DNA from: Echinococcus granulosus
Lineage: Eukaryota > Platyhelminthes > Cestoda > Cyclophyllidea > Taeniidae
Direction of reading: 5' to 3'
DNA: 64,000 nucleotides
Assembly (NCBI RefSeq): GCF_000524195.1
Contig: NW_020170468.1
Span: 131,308-195,307 of the forward strand
In this document: in pieces, positions 24,694-36,100 of the stretch
Layout of the letters: each line of letters begins with the position of its first letter
Numbering within the stretch: position 1 is the stretch's first letter
Made by a program: the position numbers and the translations under genes
Notes under the pieces: model-generated
Database searches by the model: none
Told to the model about the DNA's origin: nothing
What the model saw: the letters and a program-made list of their open reading frames with translations, nothing else

Positions 24694-26189
24694 CTTATGG
24701 TGCTGGTGATTGTAAATTAAAATCGCATTAAATTGCACCCACTCAATTCGCATTATTACAAAATAATGGTACAAAAAAAGGCGAAAAACGTTCCTCCCCC
24801 AACAGCAAAACTGATGCTGCCAGTAAGTCAGAGCGATTCACTTGTGGTTAAGAGATCTACCATAAAAAACATTTAAGTCAACTTTATCAACGCAACAAGT
24901 ACCGAAGCAAATCGGCAATAAAGTCCGAGTTTAAAGTATTATTTAGAGCTGGTGCTTTTGGAAAGAAAAAGCTCAAAAACAAAAATTGACCGAGAAATTT
25001 TCCCAACCTACTGAACAGAAAAGCAGGCGAGTTTTCAGTAAAACTAAGAACAGGTGTAAGTAAGAGTAAAATTTTGCGGTCGTTGTAATGCATGAAAACC
25101 TAACCACTACTATTGAAGCCCCTTAGGCCATGGTAAAAGTTACAAAGCATAGTGTCAAATTCGGCGGTCATGCTTTTTGACCAATCGCAATACGAATCTA
25201 CGTAAATTATTACCGTCGAAATCCGATTGCAGAAAGGTCCGAGAATACATTTGTGTGCGTTTTTTAATTGTGGCATGACTCAAGGAACAATCCTAGCAAA
25301 TAAATTCAGTAAGTTTCTTAACCAGTCACCTGAGTAAAATCCAAAACCATGAGATGCTGCACTTTACATCATCAACGCCTGACTGGCTCTGCTTATGCAA
25401 ACGAATGAACCGCAATATCTACTGTCTCGACCACTTCACGGCCTTAAAACGGTTGCAGCAATGTGACATTGCCTGACGGTAGGCCTAACAACTGCGGCTC
25501 CTCAGCCCCTGCGAATTAGGGTTGCGCTTAATATTGTAGCGCAAATGTCGTTCATATAGCCCTTTATCCTTCTCTGGGTTTGAAAATGACCTATGACTTT
25601 AGAAAGTGCCCCCCTTTCTAATTTGAAACTTACACCTTTCCGCTACAGCAGTTGAAAAGTGACTTAACGAGCTCCATGTATGAAAAATGAGTTTAATCCT
25701 TATTTTACATATGCGAACTGTCTCTGTAGCAACCAAATATAAGGCAAATAATACGCACAGAATGAATATTGGCGCTTCCTTTAAAACGCTACTTCAAATC
25801 AAATGAACGAAATGCACTTTTTCTGAAAAAGCGCATTTACCTGAACCTTATTCGTGCAAAGGAAAAAGGTGGTTATTTTTACCAACATAAACCAAAATTA
25901 TTGTAGCAGTTTTCACAAACATGACTACAAGGAGTCTACACCCCCAATGGTTTCTGGCACATAGGTGCATATGTTTATAAGTACGCACGTCAATAACTTC
26001 CTCTAGTGCTCTGGTTATTACCTCTTCGGGGAGGCTTGTGGAACTGTAGCAGGAATAAAGCACTAGTGGCAGCATCTGTAGTCACTGAGTCATGTAGAAT
26101 ATAAGGCGAGGGGTGTAATAAAGCAAACTGCTATCAGGACGGAGCTCTACACAGGCCCACTGACTGAGAGCCATCTGAAATCACCTCCG

Positions 26190-26420
26190 ACTCACGATGA
26201 CGGTCGGAACCTCGGCTGAGCCACGGCTAGCCCATGCCGCATCGCCTACATCGCGCCCGGGCCGGTCCGTAAGTACCACGGCAAAGCAGCGGGCCCGGGG
26301 GACGCGCGGGTACGAGGCACTAAAAGAACGCAACAGCGACAACAAACCGGCCCCGAGGGCCCAGCAAAAATTGCGCCCGTGCGCAACGTAGGCGCCGGAC
26401 GCCGGCCACGGTGGCATGAA
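26190..26420. other. GC-rich, CpG-rich island of unknown origin
   Basis: About 230 bp of strongly GC-rich sequence, with blocks such as CGCGCCCGGGCCGGTCCG and GCGGGCCCGGGGGACGCGCG, sits in otherwise AT-rich DNA. Open frames cross it on both strands (for example 26181-26510 minus), but they look like by-products of high GC; no motif was recognised. It could be a CpG-island-like promoter piece, a transposon fragment, or foreign DNA. Confidence 0.6.
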
Positions 26421-27299
26421 GGGAATCGGCAATCTTAGACTCTGTACACCATCATCGTCTAAGTCACTCCCCGTCACAAGGTCGGATGAGCGAGGTCTAA
26501 GACTAAACAATACAAAGTAACGTAAAACACTTGCCCTTTTTAGATAAATATTTTAACTCCAAAAAATCACAAAAAAACCAAAACCCAATTAAATAAAAAA
26601 TAAAATTAAAAATGCATTAGAATTTGTTTTTATATTTTTTTTTAAAATTTCTTGATTTAAGTTAAACATAGGGTAGAGCACTATACACTTACTTGTATTT
26701 ATAAGTAGAATAACGTTCTACAAAAAAAGATGCACACTCCAAGACAAAATATCAAATGTTTAAAGGCACAAAAGCTGGACCCCTAGATCGTGCTTAAATA
26801 AACGTTAATCACTTTTTGTAATTAGCTGTTTGTCGTAGAGCTGGGTGCAATAATCCTAGGGTGCGCTGCAAAACAAAAATTCAGTTCCAACTTATGGCAT
26901 TGTATTGAATTTATGTAGGAGATTGAATCCCATGATATAATTTGACTATTTTTTCCCATTGTCTCTGCGGACTTTCGTTCCTACATATAAAATGATTATC
27001 CAGACTACTTGCATTTTGTTTTAAAGCTCACAACCAGCCGGTCAACTTGATCCCATTCAATATTTAATTAATATTTTGCCCTAATTATAGTGTTGAAAAG
27101 GACAAAATACAGCCAATCACTGGGTAGTACTAAAAGCAGGCGGTGCTGCTTGTAGTTGGTTTGTGCAGTCCAACAGGTGATTTTAAGTGTGTATCAACAC
27201 CATGTTTGCTACTGGCACCATGTATTTCTTACTTTGTATTCGTTGGGTCATCAAAAATGAATTCTTTTGAAGGGGTGCCATTGAAATTCTCCTAACATT

Positions 27300-27309
27300 T
27301 CTCATTTAG
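27300..27309 (+). promoter_or_regulatory. Splice acceptor just upstream of the PGAM5 start
   Basis: A pyrimidine-rich tract ending TTTCTCATTTAG lies nine bases before the PGAM5 ATG at 27319. It is either the acceptor of a 5' UTR intron or a spliced-leader trans-splice site. Confidence 0.45.
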
Positions 27310-27318
27310 ATCTGACCA

Positions 27319-28140
27319 ATGTCCGGCCGAGTTTTCAGAAGATTGACGAAAATCTTATTGACTGGAGCCGCTTTAACCGCCACCATCTCTAGTGTCTGTG
27401 TCGGTACTGACACCACAGGCTCGTTCCATCATGTGCTTGCAGTATCGTGTCCGCTGAAAGACTCTCTTAGGTCCCATGTAACACCATGGGACTACAGTTG
27501 GGACAGTCGGCAGAATAGCGAATCAGATAATTCCAGCATATCACTGAAGCCGAAAGCCAGTCGTCATATCCTTCTCGTGCGTCATGGCCAATACCACTAC
27601 GCAGAAAACGACTCTGAATGTCATCTAACCAATTTGGGACGTCAGCAACTGGACCTCACCGGGCGGCGGTTACGACAGCTCAACTTTCCCTACACTCGTA
27701 TCTTCTACTCAACAATGACGCGCGCTATCGAATCAACTGACGAGATAATCAAGCACCTCCCGGGAGTTCCCGCAACTCCTTGCGACCTTATTCGAGAGGG
27801 CGCCCCCTTCCCCCCAGAACCGGCGGTCTTCAACTGGCCACCGGAAGGGAACGTGGCCTTCGAAGAGGATGGGCCGCGGATAGAGACCGCCTTCACAAAC
27901 TACATACACAGGGCGGAACCCACCCAAAGTGAGGATTCCTATGAGATTTTAGTCTGCCACGGTAACGTTATTCGCTATTTCGTGTGTCGGGCGCTTCAGC
28001 TGCCGCCAGAGGCATGGATCCGAATGTCACTGGATCACGGGAGTCTCACTTGGCTTACCATTCGTCCTACCGGTACCGTATCACTTAGGTGGCTTGGTAA
28101 CTCAGGCCATATGCCACCCGACAAGCTTAGTCTCAGCTAA
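27319..28140 (+). CDS. PGAM5: PGAM5, mitochondrial Ser/Thr/His protein phosphatase
   Basis: A single-exon gene of 273 aa. PGAM5 belongs to the histidine phosphatase fold but dephosphorylates proteins at mitochondria, acting in mitochondrial dynamics and cell-death control. The N-terminus has a hydrophobic anchor (about residues 11-30, KILLTGAALTATISSVCVG) after a basic start. WDYSWD at about residues 57-62 corresponds to the family WDxNWD multimerisation and activation motif. The catalytic motif LVRHGQY puts the phospho-accepting His at about residue 89, and the second catalytic His is in VCHGNVIRY (about 214). TRAIEST and SLDHGSL are further family blocks. The ATG follows a good splice acceptor by nine bases. 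It converges with NDUFS3 across 291 bp. The absence of introns may reflect retroposition or intron loss. Confidence 0.92.
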   Translation: MSGRVFRRLTKILLTGAALTATISSVCVGTDTTGSFHHVLAVSCPLKDSLRSHVTPWDYSWDSRQNSESDNSSISLKPKASRHILLVRHGQYHYAENDSECHLTNLGRQQLDLTGRRLRQLNFPYTRIFYSTMTRAIESTDEIIKHLPGVPATPCDLIREGAPFPPEPAVFNWPPEGNVAFEEDGPRIETAFTNYIHRAEPTQSEDSYEILVCHGNVIRYFVCRALQLPPEAWIRMSLDHGSLTWLTIRPTGTVSLRWLGNSGHMPPDKLSLS

Positions 28141-28431
28141 AGCAGCACCGCAATCTGCCCCTCCTACTCCAACCTTGCCATTGATTCGATTACATGCTTG
28201 TAGCGATTTTTATAGATTGACGTCAAGGTTGCCTGTTTTTTGGGCCGGCTTTGAAAAGCAGATTCAGTTTGGGGATGCGGGACTTTGAAAGAATGCAGCA
28301 TTGATTGAATAGTACATCATAACCAACAGGCTTGACTAAAGCCAATGAAAAGTCAAAGTGAATTTGAAATAGTATGATTTCGCCCAGTTTTGTACAATTA
28401 TCGAGGGCTACGGGCTTGAGAAGGTGGGTAG
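28141..28431. other. Convergent 3' ends of PGAM5 and NDUFS3
   Basis: This 291-bp spacer must hold both 3' UTRs, so the transcripts probably approach or overlap each other. No coding sequence is seen. Confidence 0.4.
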
Positions 28432-29577
28432 TTACTTCCCGGGAATTTCTTTTGCCTTTTGAGTATCTTCAACGTTGGTGATTCTGGCTGTATTGCGCTC
28501 AGGATTGCGGAATTTAGCGAAATTTTCCCAGGGAGTCTTGAAATCAAATTTCCGGTATTCCTGCGCTAATTCAATTGGTTCGATGACGACGCGCCTTAAT
28601 TCTTCATCATAGCGCATCTGCAAAACGTAAGAATCTAAAGATAATCTTGGGTGAGTAATTACAAAGCAATTGGTAACTAGGATGAGAAACATCTAGTTTA
28701 AGCTGCTAGACTTCGAATGGGCACGGTTATTAGGTGCTGGGGTGGGGTTCGTCTGGGAGGTTTACACATCGTCTGTCTTAGTGCATTGAACCAAAAGGAG
28801 GGGGAGACTCGTTGAAGTATGTGGCAAAGCATAAGTACGGGGTAGCTGTTCGTAACGGTCGAACAGAAAAAAAAGCAAAGTGGGATGAGAACCCAAAGTG
28901 CGCATGAACTACCTCTGTGTAGCCACTAAGAGGGAAGTCCTTGCGCTGAGGATGACCCTGGAAGCCATAGTCGGTGAGAATGCGGCGGAGATCAGGGTGG
29001 TCGGAGAAGAATACGCCGTACATGTCCCATACTTCCCGCTCGTACCAGTTGGCAGCTTGATACAGATCGCAGATGGAGCTAATCGGTGTCAGTTCGTCCG
29101 CGTAGGTACGGACACGAACTCTGGAGTTGTAACGCAAGGAAAGGAGATTATAAACGACCTCGAAACGATACGATCGCGCCGGAACATCCATTGCTGTTAT
29201 ATCAACCAGAGCATTAAATTGGGCATTGTGGTTGTTGCGCAGAAACGACAAAACAGGGATGATGCCATCTGGGTGGATAAAAATATCAAGTTCTCTCAAA
29301 TGACTAACTTCGACCTTCTGAACGAACTTTGGGATGGATTCCGCAACATAAGTGCCGAATTTTGACAATTTTTCCAAATGCGGATCGACTGCTAGACAAA
29401 TGCTAAGTCGGTTTTGAGTAATTACCCTTATTTTCAGTCTCGGTGAGTCCACGGGCAGGATTTTTCAAAATCCCAGCGACACTCAAAGGCTTTACTAAGT
29501 CTACAAAATATGCATTGGCCCTTTACCAGTGCTTTACTTGAGAACACCGACACCGAAAATCGACAAAGCGCACTCAT
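28432..29577 (-). CDS. NDUFS3: NDUFS3, complex I 30-kDa subunit
   Basis: Four exons: 29577-29527, 29489-29426, 29391-28913, 28617-28432. They join in phase to give 259 aa (human 264). NDUFS3 is a core subunit of the peripheral arm of mitochondrial NADH:ubiquinone oxidoreductase. Exon 1, starting [14 protein letters not shown], is Arg/Ser-rich with no acidic residue, as expected of a mitochondrial presequence. Exon 3 carries [35 protein letters not shown], and the 30-kDa signature [20 protein letters not shown] then [12 protein letters not shown] and RKDFPLSGY. Exon 4 has [10 protein letters not shown] and [11 protein letters not shown]. The first two introns are only 37 nt (29490-29526) and 34 nt (29392-29425); the third is 295 nt. 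The gene is head to head with SRP14. Exons 3-4 are certain; exons 1-2 rest on phase and composition. Confidence 0.93.
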
Positions 29578-30123
29578 TACGACAGACCCCCGCTATTTGA
29601 AGCACCAACACGGCACGTTGAACCGAAAATGAGAAAAAGCTGAATGGCATTTATGGGTTATACAGCCGAGGTCGGCAGCTCTTAGCGAATGCAAAAAGAG
29701 TGTGGATGACCAAATGTGAAAGTACTTAATTTGATTCTGCAGTATCTACATTTGGACAATGTAAATTAGACACATGCTTTACTAAATAATAACGCTTATT
29801 CATTTTGTCAATAATTACCTACAACGCCGAATTTAAGCGCAGCATAAGTGTTTTTGCGCTTATTGAAGTGTTGACCCCATTGCTTAATTAATAGCTGCCA
29901 CATATTATACAGACAGTAATTTGATTTTGTTGCAGGATTACACTTTTTTTGCAATAAAGACTGGTAGCTCACCACCTATTTTAACTTTGTTGCACATAAT
30001 TCTAGTATTACTAACCAATCCCATTGACCTTCCGCTTATTCTGAAGTAAACCAATTGTAAGCGAGGCTGATTATCTTGCGTTACTTGTGTTCGTCTGCGT
30101 GGCGCCGTATTTCTTCGCGGCCA
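29578..30123. promoter_or_regulatory. Bidirectional promoter region, NDUFS3/SRP14
   Basis: 546 bp separate the start codons of two divergently transcribed housekeeping genes. It probably serves both. No TATA arrangement stands out, and the part next to SRP14 (30060-30123) is richer in CpG than its surroundings. Confidence 0.5.
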
Positions 30124-31129
30124 ATGTTGTTAGACAACGATGCTGTTAGTTTTTTGTTCTAACTCATCTTCGTAGTTTTTGTCCGCACTTACTAAGATGC
30201 TTGCGGAGTCAAAGTCTGGGAAGTCATTATTTATCACAATGAAACGACGTAAGTGCTATGTTGCCGATGTTAGTGTTATTACACCCCAGATATGTGCTTT
30301 ATTTCGTGGCTTGTGTCTTAAATAAGACTATTTTTGACACGTCCATAGCAACTGGTGGCTCTTAGCATCGATTTTACATTTTTCTAAGTTTATTTACTTG
30401 CTTCACCATGAATTGAATGAACTCCCGTTTATGTGATTTGCTCTAGATTTCTGCTGGGATTATTAACAAGAGCGCACATAGTGAGAACGAAACGTGGTTT
30501 ACCCTATTGAGCTTACTGACAGATGCACTGAATTTCAGATGATGGAAGAACAAAACCTATTCCAAGAAAGAAAGGTAATCAAGTACCAAGGGCGTCAACC
30601 AGCGGTGAAAATTGTTGCCTAATGCGAGTAACCTTGGGAAGCAAGAAAATTAGTACTCTGGTATGTTTGAAAGTTTCTAAAATATAAACTACACTGGCTG
30701 GACTTCTGCTTGGGATCTCGTTTAGCTTCACGTCACTTCATTGCGAAACCTCACTTTGGATGAGGTGATGAGTGCCTATTGAACTACATGCGAGAAAACA
30801 AATTACACTACTTCCAAAATATGTTCCCCTCATGCTTACGGCAGCCGATTTTTTTAGTAAACCTGGATAAGGGTTTTCGTAACCAGTAGTTATTTTTGCT
30901 TCATTGCAATAACCTCTAATTTTCGGTTGATCGGTTAAAACAGATTTACCAGAGGGACATGAATCGGTTCAATCAGGCTTACGCGAATGTTATTAAGGCA
31001 AACATCGACGGATTGAAGAAGCGAGACAAGCGCTCTGGTGGAGCGGCGGCTACGGTCGCATCATCGAAGACTATAATTTCTTCCAAGGTCGCCTCTAGTA
31101 GCCCTCGCACGCCTTCTGCGGATGTGTGA
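30124..31129 (+). CDS. SRP14: SRP14, signal recognition particle 14-kDa subunit
   Basis: Four exons: 30124-30144, 30176-30248, 30539-30660, 30944-31129. They join in phase to give 133 aa (human 136). SRP14 pairs with SRP9 on the Alu domain of SRP RNA and slows translation during targeting to the endoplasmic reticulum. Recognisable blocks are MLLDNDAFLSALTKML, matching MVLLESEQFLTELTRLF; SGKSLFITMKR; HDGRTKPIPRKKG; ENCCLMRVTLGSKKISTL; and NRFNQAYANVIKANIDGLKK with RDKR. The tail is Ala/Ser-rich, as in the human protein. Exon 1 is only 21 nt and intron 1 only 31 nt (30145-30175); later introns are about 290 nt. The acceptor before exon 4 could also be six or nine bases downstream without changing frame. 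Confidence 0.95.
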
Positions 31130-32347
31130 TACTCCTTTCTTTCCGCGTATACGTAAAATCTTAGTTGCCATTGTGATTTTCTCCGGTTTCCCCTCACTTG
31201 GACTCATTTTCCTTTGAGGAATATCAACGTGCAATTTTTGGATTACGCATTAAATCGTGGGATGGGTTTTGTTTCTTTGTGGCCCTGGTCCTTATTACCA
31301 CACGATAACCTGTAATGGCTAGTCCCGACAGTCTTCCGCTTACCAAATTTTTGGCAAATTTGGGGCAGCGATGGTTGAGGTAGGTACTCGGGTTGGTACT
31401 GTACGATCATGACCACTTGGGTTTGAATGAGAATTGGATTGGGGTAGTAAAAGGCGCTAGGTGCCCCCGTGCAGGTTGATGTGTCTCTAAAAGAGGCTAC
31501 CATTCTATCCCTCTACCATTAATCAGATTCAGGAATTATCCACCGGTTTTGAGGGGCACCAAGTCAGGCTATCTGTTGACCCTGACATAATGGCAATACT
31601 TTGCATGTACACGGACTAATTAGAGCTTTAATAAGGTTGATATGGGTGGAGCAAACTATTTGGTTCAACGCAGGTAATTGCTGAACAATTTGATCGTTTT
31701 TTTGGATTCTCATTACGCCATATCAAAGTGGACGCTTTACTTTAGAATTGAATCGTGGCTGGAGAACCATAGGCAAGGATGGAAGATCATGCTGCAGTAC
31801 GAAAGCACATCCAAGAAACTCATAGTTCAGGTCGTCAATTTTCTAATGCGATGCAGCCTTCTGATTGTGCAGCTAACTTCGCAGACGCCTTAATCTACGC
31901 TGGCCGCAATTCTGTCCCACGACACGACCCGTAAGTCTTTTAAATATCCCCTATGGATTCTATGCATCAATACATATGCGCTTACATAAAACTGTTTTTA
32001 TGTAAACTCAGAGAACTCTGGGATGTCTCACTATAAAAAATTGCTTTTAGACAAAAAACATAATACAAGCAAGTTGGCATTTTAGGTGGAGATAATGAGC
32101 AGTCTAGGTTTCGAAAGTGTTGACATTAAGGGTATAGAAACAAGCCAGGCACGTAAATCCCCTTTATTGTCTACCTCTTAATATTGTATAGATTTACAAA
32201 ATATACCTTTTGCGTTTGATCAGTAATATAAAGTCGAAAGCTTTACTTTGTTAATACTGACGGATGTTTTCGCGCGTCCACTTTGACCGTTGCTGTCGGG
32301 CAGCTTGGTTTCATAGTGTTCGGAGCCCTTTCTCCCTATTCTTTAGT
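31130..32347. other. Spacer between SRP14 and the DNAJB6-like gene
   Basis: This holds the SRP14 3' UTR and the upstream region of the DNAJB6-like gene. A 71-codon open frame at 31678-31893 (+) and one at 31243-31503 (-) show no recognisable domain and no supporting splice signals, so they are not called. Confidence 0.4.
32330..32346 (+). promoter_or_regulatory. Splice acceptor immediately before the DNAJB6-like start
   Basis: The tract TCTCCCTATTCTTTAG ends two bases before the ATG at 32348. It argues that upstream codons from 32264 are not translated, and that a 5' UTR intron or a spliced leader is joined here. Confidence 0.5.
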
Positions 32348-33121
32348 ATGGAAGAAGCTGATTATTATACAGTACTAGAAGTTGACCGAAGTGCTGATGG
32401 TGAATCCATCAAGAAGGCATATAGGAAATTAGCTCTGAAGTGGCATCCCGATAAGAACCCGGACAACAAAGAGGAGGCTGAAAGACAGTTTAAACTGGTA
32501 AGCGAAGCCTACGAGGTGCTCTCAGATCCACAAAAACGTGTGATTTATGACAATTATGGTAAAGAAGGGCTTACCAATGGAGGCGCCGGTCCGAGCGACT
32601 TCTCTGGCTTCGGCGGTTTCTCGTTTCATTTCAGGGATCCCATGGAGATATTCGCTCAAGTCTTTGGACCTTCATTATTTGATGTTTTTGGACCCAACTT
32701 TGTTACACCTGGAGCTGCGCGAACTCATCGCTCTCACGCAAGTTCTCGTGTTCATCGGCGTCAAAATCCTTATGAACAAAATCGTCGTACTACTTCATCG
32801 GTTCACGACCCAAGAGACGTCATGTTACCCACGGGATTTGGTGGTGGTTTCTTCGACGATATTTTTGGGGGACTTCTGGGCGGCTTTGGTGGAATGAGTG
32901 GGTTTTCTTCAATGTCTTCATTTAGTAACGGTAGACCAGGAGGTGGAATGGCCAGATCGATGTCTTCCTCAACTCGTATTGTCAACGGTCAGGTTGTCAA
33001 CACTACAACAGTTCGTGAAAACAACGTTGAAACGATCACAGAAACGGTGGATGGGCGTGTCGTACGGACAGAAACAAGGCCATGCCACAACAACTCTTCA
33101 TCTATTTACTTGAGTTTCTGA
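32348..33121 (+). CDS. DNAJB6: DNAJB6/DNAJB2-like Hsp40 co-chaperone
   Basis: A single coding exon of 257 aa if translation starts at 32348. DNAJB6-class J-proteins activate Hsp70 and suppress aggregation of misfolded proteins. The J domain occupies about residues 1-72: [34 protein letters not shown] with the HPD loop at residues 33-35, then [11 protein letters not shown] Gly/Phe-rich region follows ([16 protein letters not shown]). The second half is Ser/Gly-rich, with a C-terminal segment [15 protein letters not shown] that resembles the DNAJB6 STKMVNG block. The frame is open further upstream to an ATG at 32264, adding 28 basic and hydrophobic residues. A strong acceptor just before 32348 makes that extension doubtful; if used, it could act as a presequence. 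No C-terminal peptide-binding domain of the DNAJA/B1 type is present. Confidence 0.88.
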   Translation: MEEADYYTVLEVDRSADGESIKKAYRKLALKWHPDKNPDNKEEAERQFKLVSEAYEVLSDPQKRVIYDNYGKEGLTNGGAGPSDFSGFGGFSFHFRDPMEIFAQVFGPSLFDVFGPNFVTPGAARTHRSHASSRVHRRQNPYEQNRRTTSSVHDPRDVMLPTGFGGGFFDDIFGGLLGGFGGMSGFSSMSSFSNGRPGGGMARSMSSSTRIVNGQVVNTTTVRENNVETITETVDGRVVRTETRPCHNNSSSIYLSF

Positions 33122-36100
33122 GCTTCATTCCACTAGTTGGTCATTTATTGTACAGCGGTAAAAACCGACGTATCTGCTATCCTATGACTTTTTGCTTTTA
33201 TTCATTTAAGTTGTTTCATGAAAAGGAATTTCGTTTTGTGTGGGGTAATACATACGTGCTAGTTGTCGCTGCTAGTCTCTTACGATTTTATTTGTTTTTA
33301 TTGACACAAAGCACTAATGGCTTGTGCTTAGGTGATTTCCGATGTGATGTTTACACTATCGTTTTCCTCTGGGCATGTATCCTTTACACTATTTCAAGGT
33401 CACGCCCGCGGTGGCTAGCGTTGAGTTGGATTTGGCGCATTTAAGTTGAGTTCACAGATTGTGTTGTTGATGTCTGGGTGTAACGTCGATTGTGTGACTA
33501 TGTCCAAGCATGCATATAATCGCCCTCGTCGATTTGCCTCATTGAAGTTGCTTTTATGTTATTTAGCCGTCCGCATAGTGCGACGTAGTGATGCGGGGTT
33601 GGTTCGTTACCACTTATTATGAAATCATTGGTGGGGCGGGGTAGGGTGTTCGGTGCTTGGTCGTTCTGAAGGTTTGTACTTTGTTTTGTGAGTGGTCGGT
33701 AAGAGTGCGCAGTTCGCGCTCTGGCTATGGCGGAAATTGAGCGAGGCGCACTTTTTTAAATGACCTGAAAATGGAAAACGGTTTGGGTGTGCGTCACAAT
33801 GTTGCTGTTTTGAAAAGAACGAGAACATTGGGGCATGAAGTCGTCATGGTGCTGTTGCAGGTGTGTCCAGTCTACGCCTTGATCATGATGTAGGTGACTC
33901 CATCATGGAGTTTGCGATTCACCAAGTTCTTTGCTCAACACTATCGCCTTTCGATTCAGTTTGCAGATGATTACAGAATTTAGAATCGTGGGGATTATCG
34001 ATAGAGTTTGGACATGATGATGTGTGTTGGTCCATATTTCTAGTTGGGTTGGGTTTCTATGCTGAGAAGAAATCTCAACAGTCCATTTCGGTGTGGGAGA
34101 AGGCTTGTAACACTCGAGAGTTCTAAAGGGCCATAGATGGGGACTGAAGACTGTGGTTAAATACGTGATTTTTACGGATATCTTCTGTCACCTTGCATTT
34201 GTTTTGTTTTGAAGGACGCTCCCGTGTTTACTTTGGTTATTCTTGTTTCAGCCGTTTCATCGCAGTTGGTGCTGTAAAAACCACCCACGAGTCAGAAGCA
34301 GTGTTCATCCTTTGACTCGTCATATAGTTGAGAGGATATCTGATTTTGGCTGTATTAATGGAGCCATAATTTCATCCTCTTGATGAATTGTATTGTGAGG
34401 ATGGACTGGATTTGCACTGCTCAAAGCTAGATAATATTCTCCAGCAAGTGTATTTCGCCATTTGTCAAGGCATTTGTCCACTTTACCCTCATCTCAATAC
34501 TGCTCAACCGTATTCCCAAATCCCATTCAGCTACTAGGATCTCGGAGGCATGGTAACTTATTGCCGTAGCATCTATTTTTAACAGAATCCAGTCACCCAT
34601 AGTATGGCCTGCTTCTGTGCCGTTTATATTTGATGCCTAGTATAGATTCTACGATATCTCTTCGTCTTGATCGGGTTCGTTTGCCGTACAGAAGGGCTGA
34701 GGGGCTATTGCAACGGTGGCGTTCACGAAGTACAATGAAAACAAATTTCATTTTGATAAGCCCTTTTCATTAGTAAACTATCGAAATTCTAGGTAGGGAT
34801 AAAAGTAGCCTATTTAGATTCAGGAGAGATCTTTAATAGTCGAGAAATACAAGCATCAGTGGTCAATACTTCTTCTTAGGTATAATGAAACGGGTGAGCC
34901 TAAGATCACAGTCGGTGATAGAGCAGCGACGAACCATGTGCGAAGGTCGCCACGTTATAGGCCAGCGTGATCATTATCCGAAATGAACTATTAAACAGAC
35001 TAAAGTGCCGTTTTGCAAGCCAAAATAAGTCCATTTATAATGCCTTCAATAAGACAAGCTTTCGACGCTTACTTGTCGTGATTTGCTGCCAACTTAAGTC
35101 CCGTATTTCATCACCTCGTGAAAACATAATAAGTGTGGAAGTTGTTCGAAATTGCACGTGTCGAAACAAACTCTAGAAATTCTTTTTAACGCATTTGTTG
35201 CAAATAAGGTACTCTCCGGTTTCTACAAAGGTAAGAGATCATGGAGAATTTTGAATGAACAAAGTAGATTAATAAATATGAGATTCTCCCCTACAGCTGT
35301 GCACTTATTAATCCTTCAATGGCCATTATATTTTTTCAAGTGTCAAAATTATTATTAATGTTTAAGAGCCTATGACTCATTCTCTTCCAGCAAAAGCCCT
35401 CATTAGTCATTTGTATTACTATCACAGCGAGCATAATCAGAAATAAGGAACTTGCATTCCACATTTAGCAAATTGTAGCGCACTAGATTTTGCACAATGA
35501 CCTAACTAGAGTTTATACCTCCTTCAAAGCGGAAGAAATGTGCTAAACTCTAAATAGAGATAGGCATGCTTTAAAAACTCAAAATAGCATAATATTCATT
35601 GCATAGGCAACCAGTGTGCTTTATCCAAGACATAAGCTAGTTTAGTTTTAAAAGTTGCCCTGTTTTACGAAGCGAACACAGTCGCATTACCCTGCTGCAA
35701 GAGGGAATGATGAGTTTATTCATTTGCAGTGGAATGTTTTCTTTGCTAATGTTCTTCACTAACTAATCACGCGGCAATCATGCAATGGTGGTGGAGATGC
35801 AGGATCCTTTTCGGTTACTGGGTATGAAACAAATGCTTCCAAAATGACATTTTCTTCAATTGTGTTAAAATAAAATCATTAGTGAAAATGTAAGTCTAAA
35901 TAACCGTCATTATTCCGTCATGGCAATGAAAGTTTGAGTAAGCCCTTTGGAAACGAGATAATCCCAAGAGTAGATGGATGCTTTTTTACTAATTGTTGGG
36001 GATTAAATATTTGCTACAAATTACAAGAAGAGGTAGTCACTATTCCGCGGGTTGTGTTTATATGTTCAGCTATGATAAGGGGTTATTTTGCATGCACCAA

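Larger units (their letters stand above)
24694..27318. other. Intergenic region upstream of SLC66A2 and PGAM5
   Basis: The starts of SLC66A2 (minus) and PGAM5 (plus) face away from each other here, so both promoters lie within. Most of it is AT-rich with no coding signal. The exception is the GC-rich island at about 26190-26420, which has its own entry. 26500-27300 is very AT-rich with poly-A/T runs. Confidence 0.45.

Noticed and set aside
26181..26510. 109-codon minus-strand frame in the GC-rich island
   Set aside because: Length is explained by high GC lowering stop-codon frequency; frames are open on both strands and no motif is recognisable.
28898..29365. 155-codon open frame on the plus strand
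   Set aside because: It is the antisense shadow of the main NDUFS3 exon, whose minus-strand product is unmistakable.
32264..32347. 28-codon N-terminal extension of the DNAJB6-like protein
   Set aside because: A strong splice acceptor lies immediately before the ATG at 32348, where J proteins of this class normally start. The extension is mentioned but not included.
33082..33444. Hydrophobic 120-codon frame overlapping the DNAJB6-like stop
   Set aside because: It overlaps the J-protein in another frame, has no recognisable helix pattern of a known family, and lies where a 3' UTR is expected.
34861..34970. Possible small structured RNA
   Set aside because: No tRNA cloverleaf with A and B box elements could be fitted by eye.
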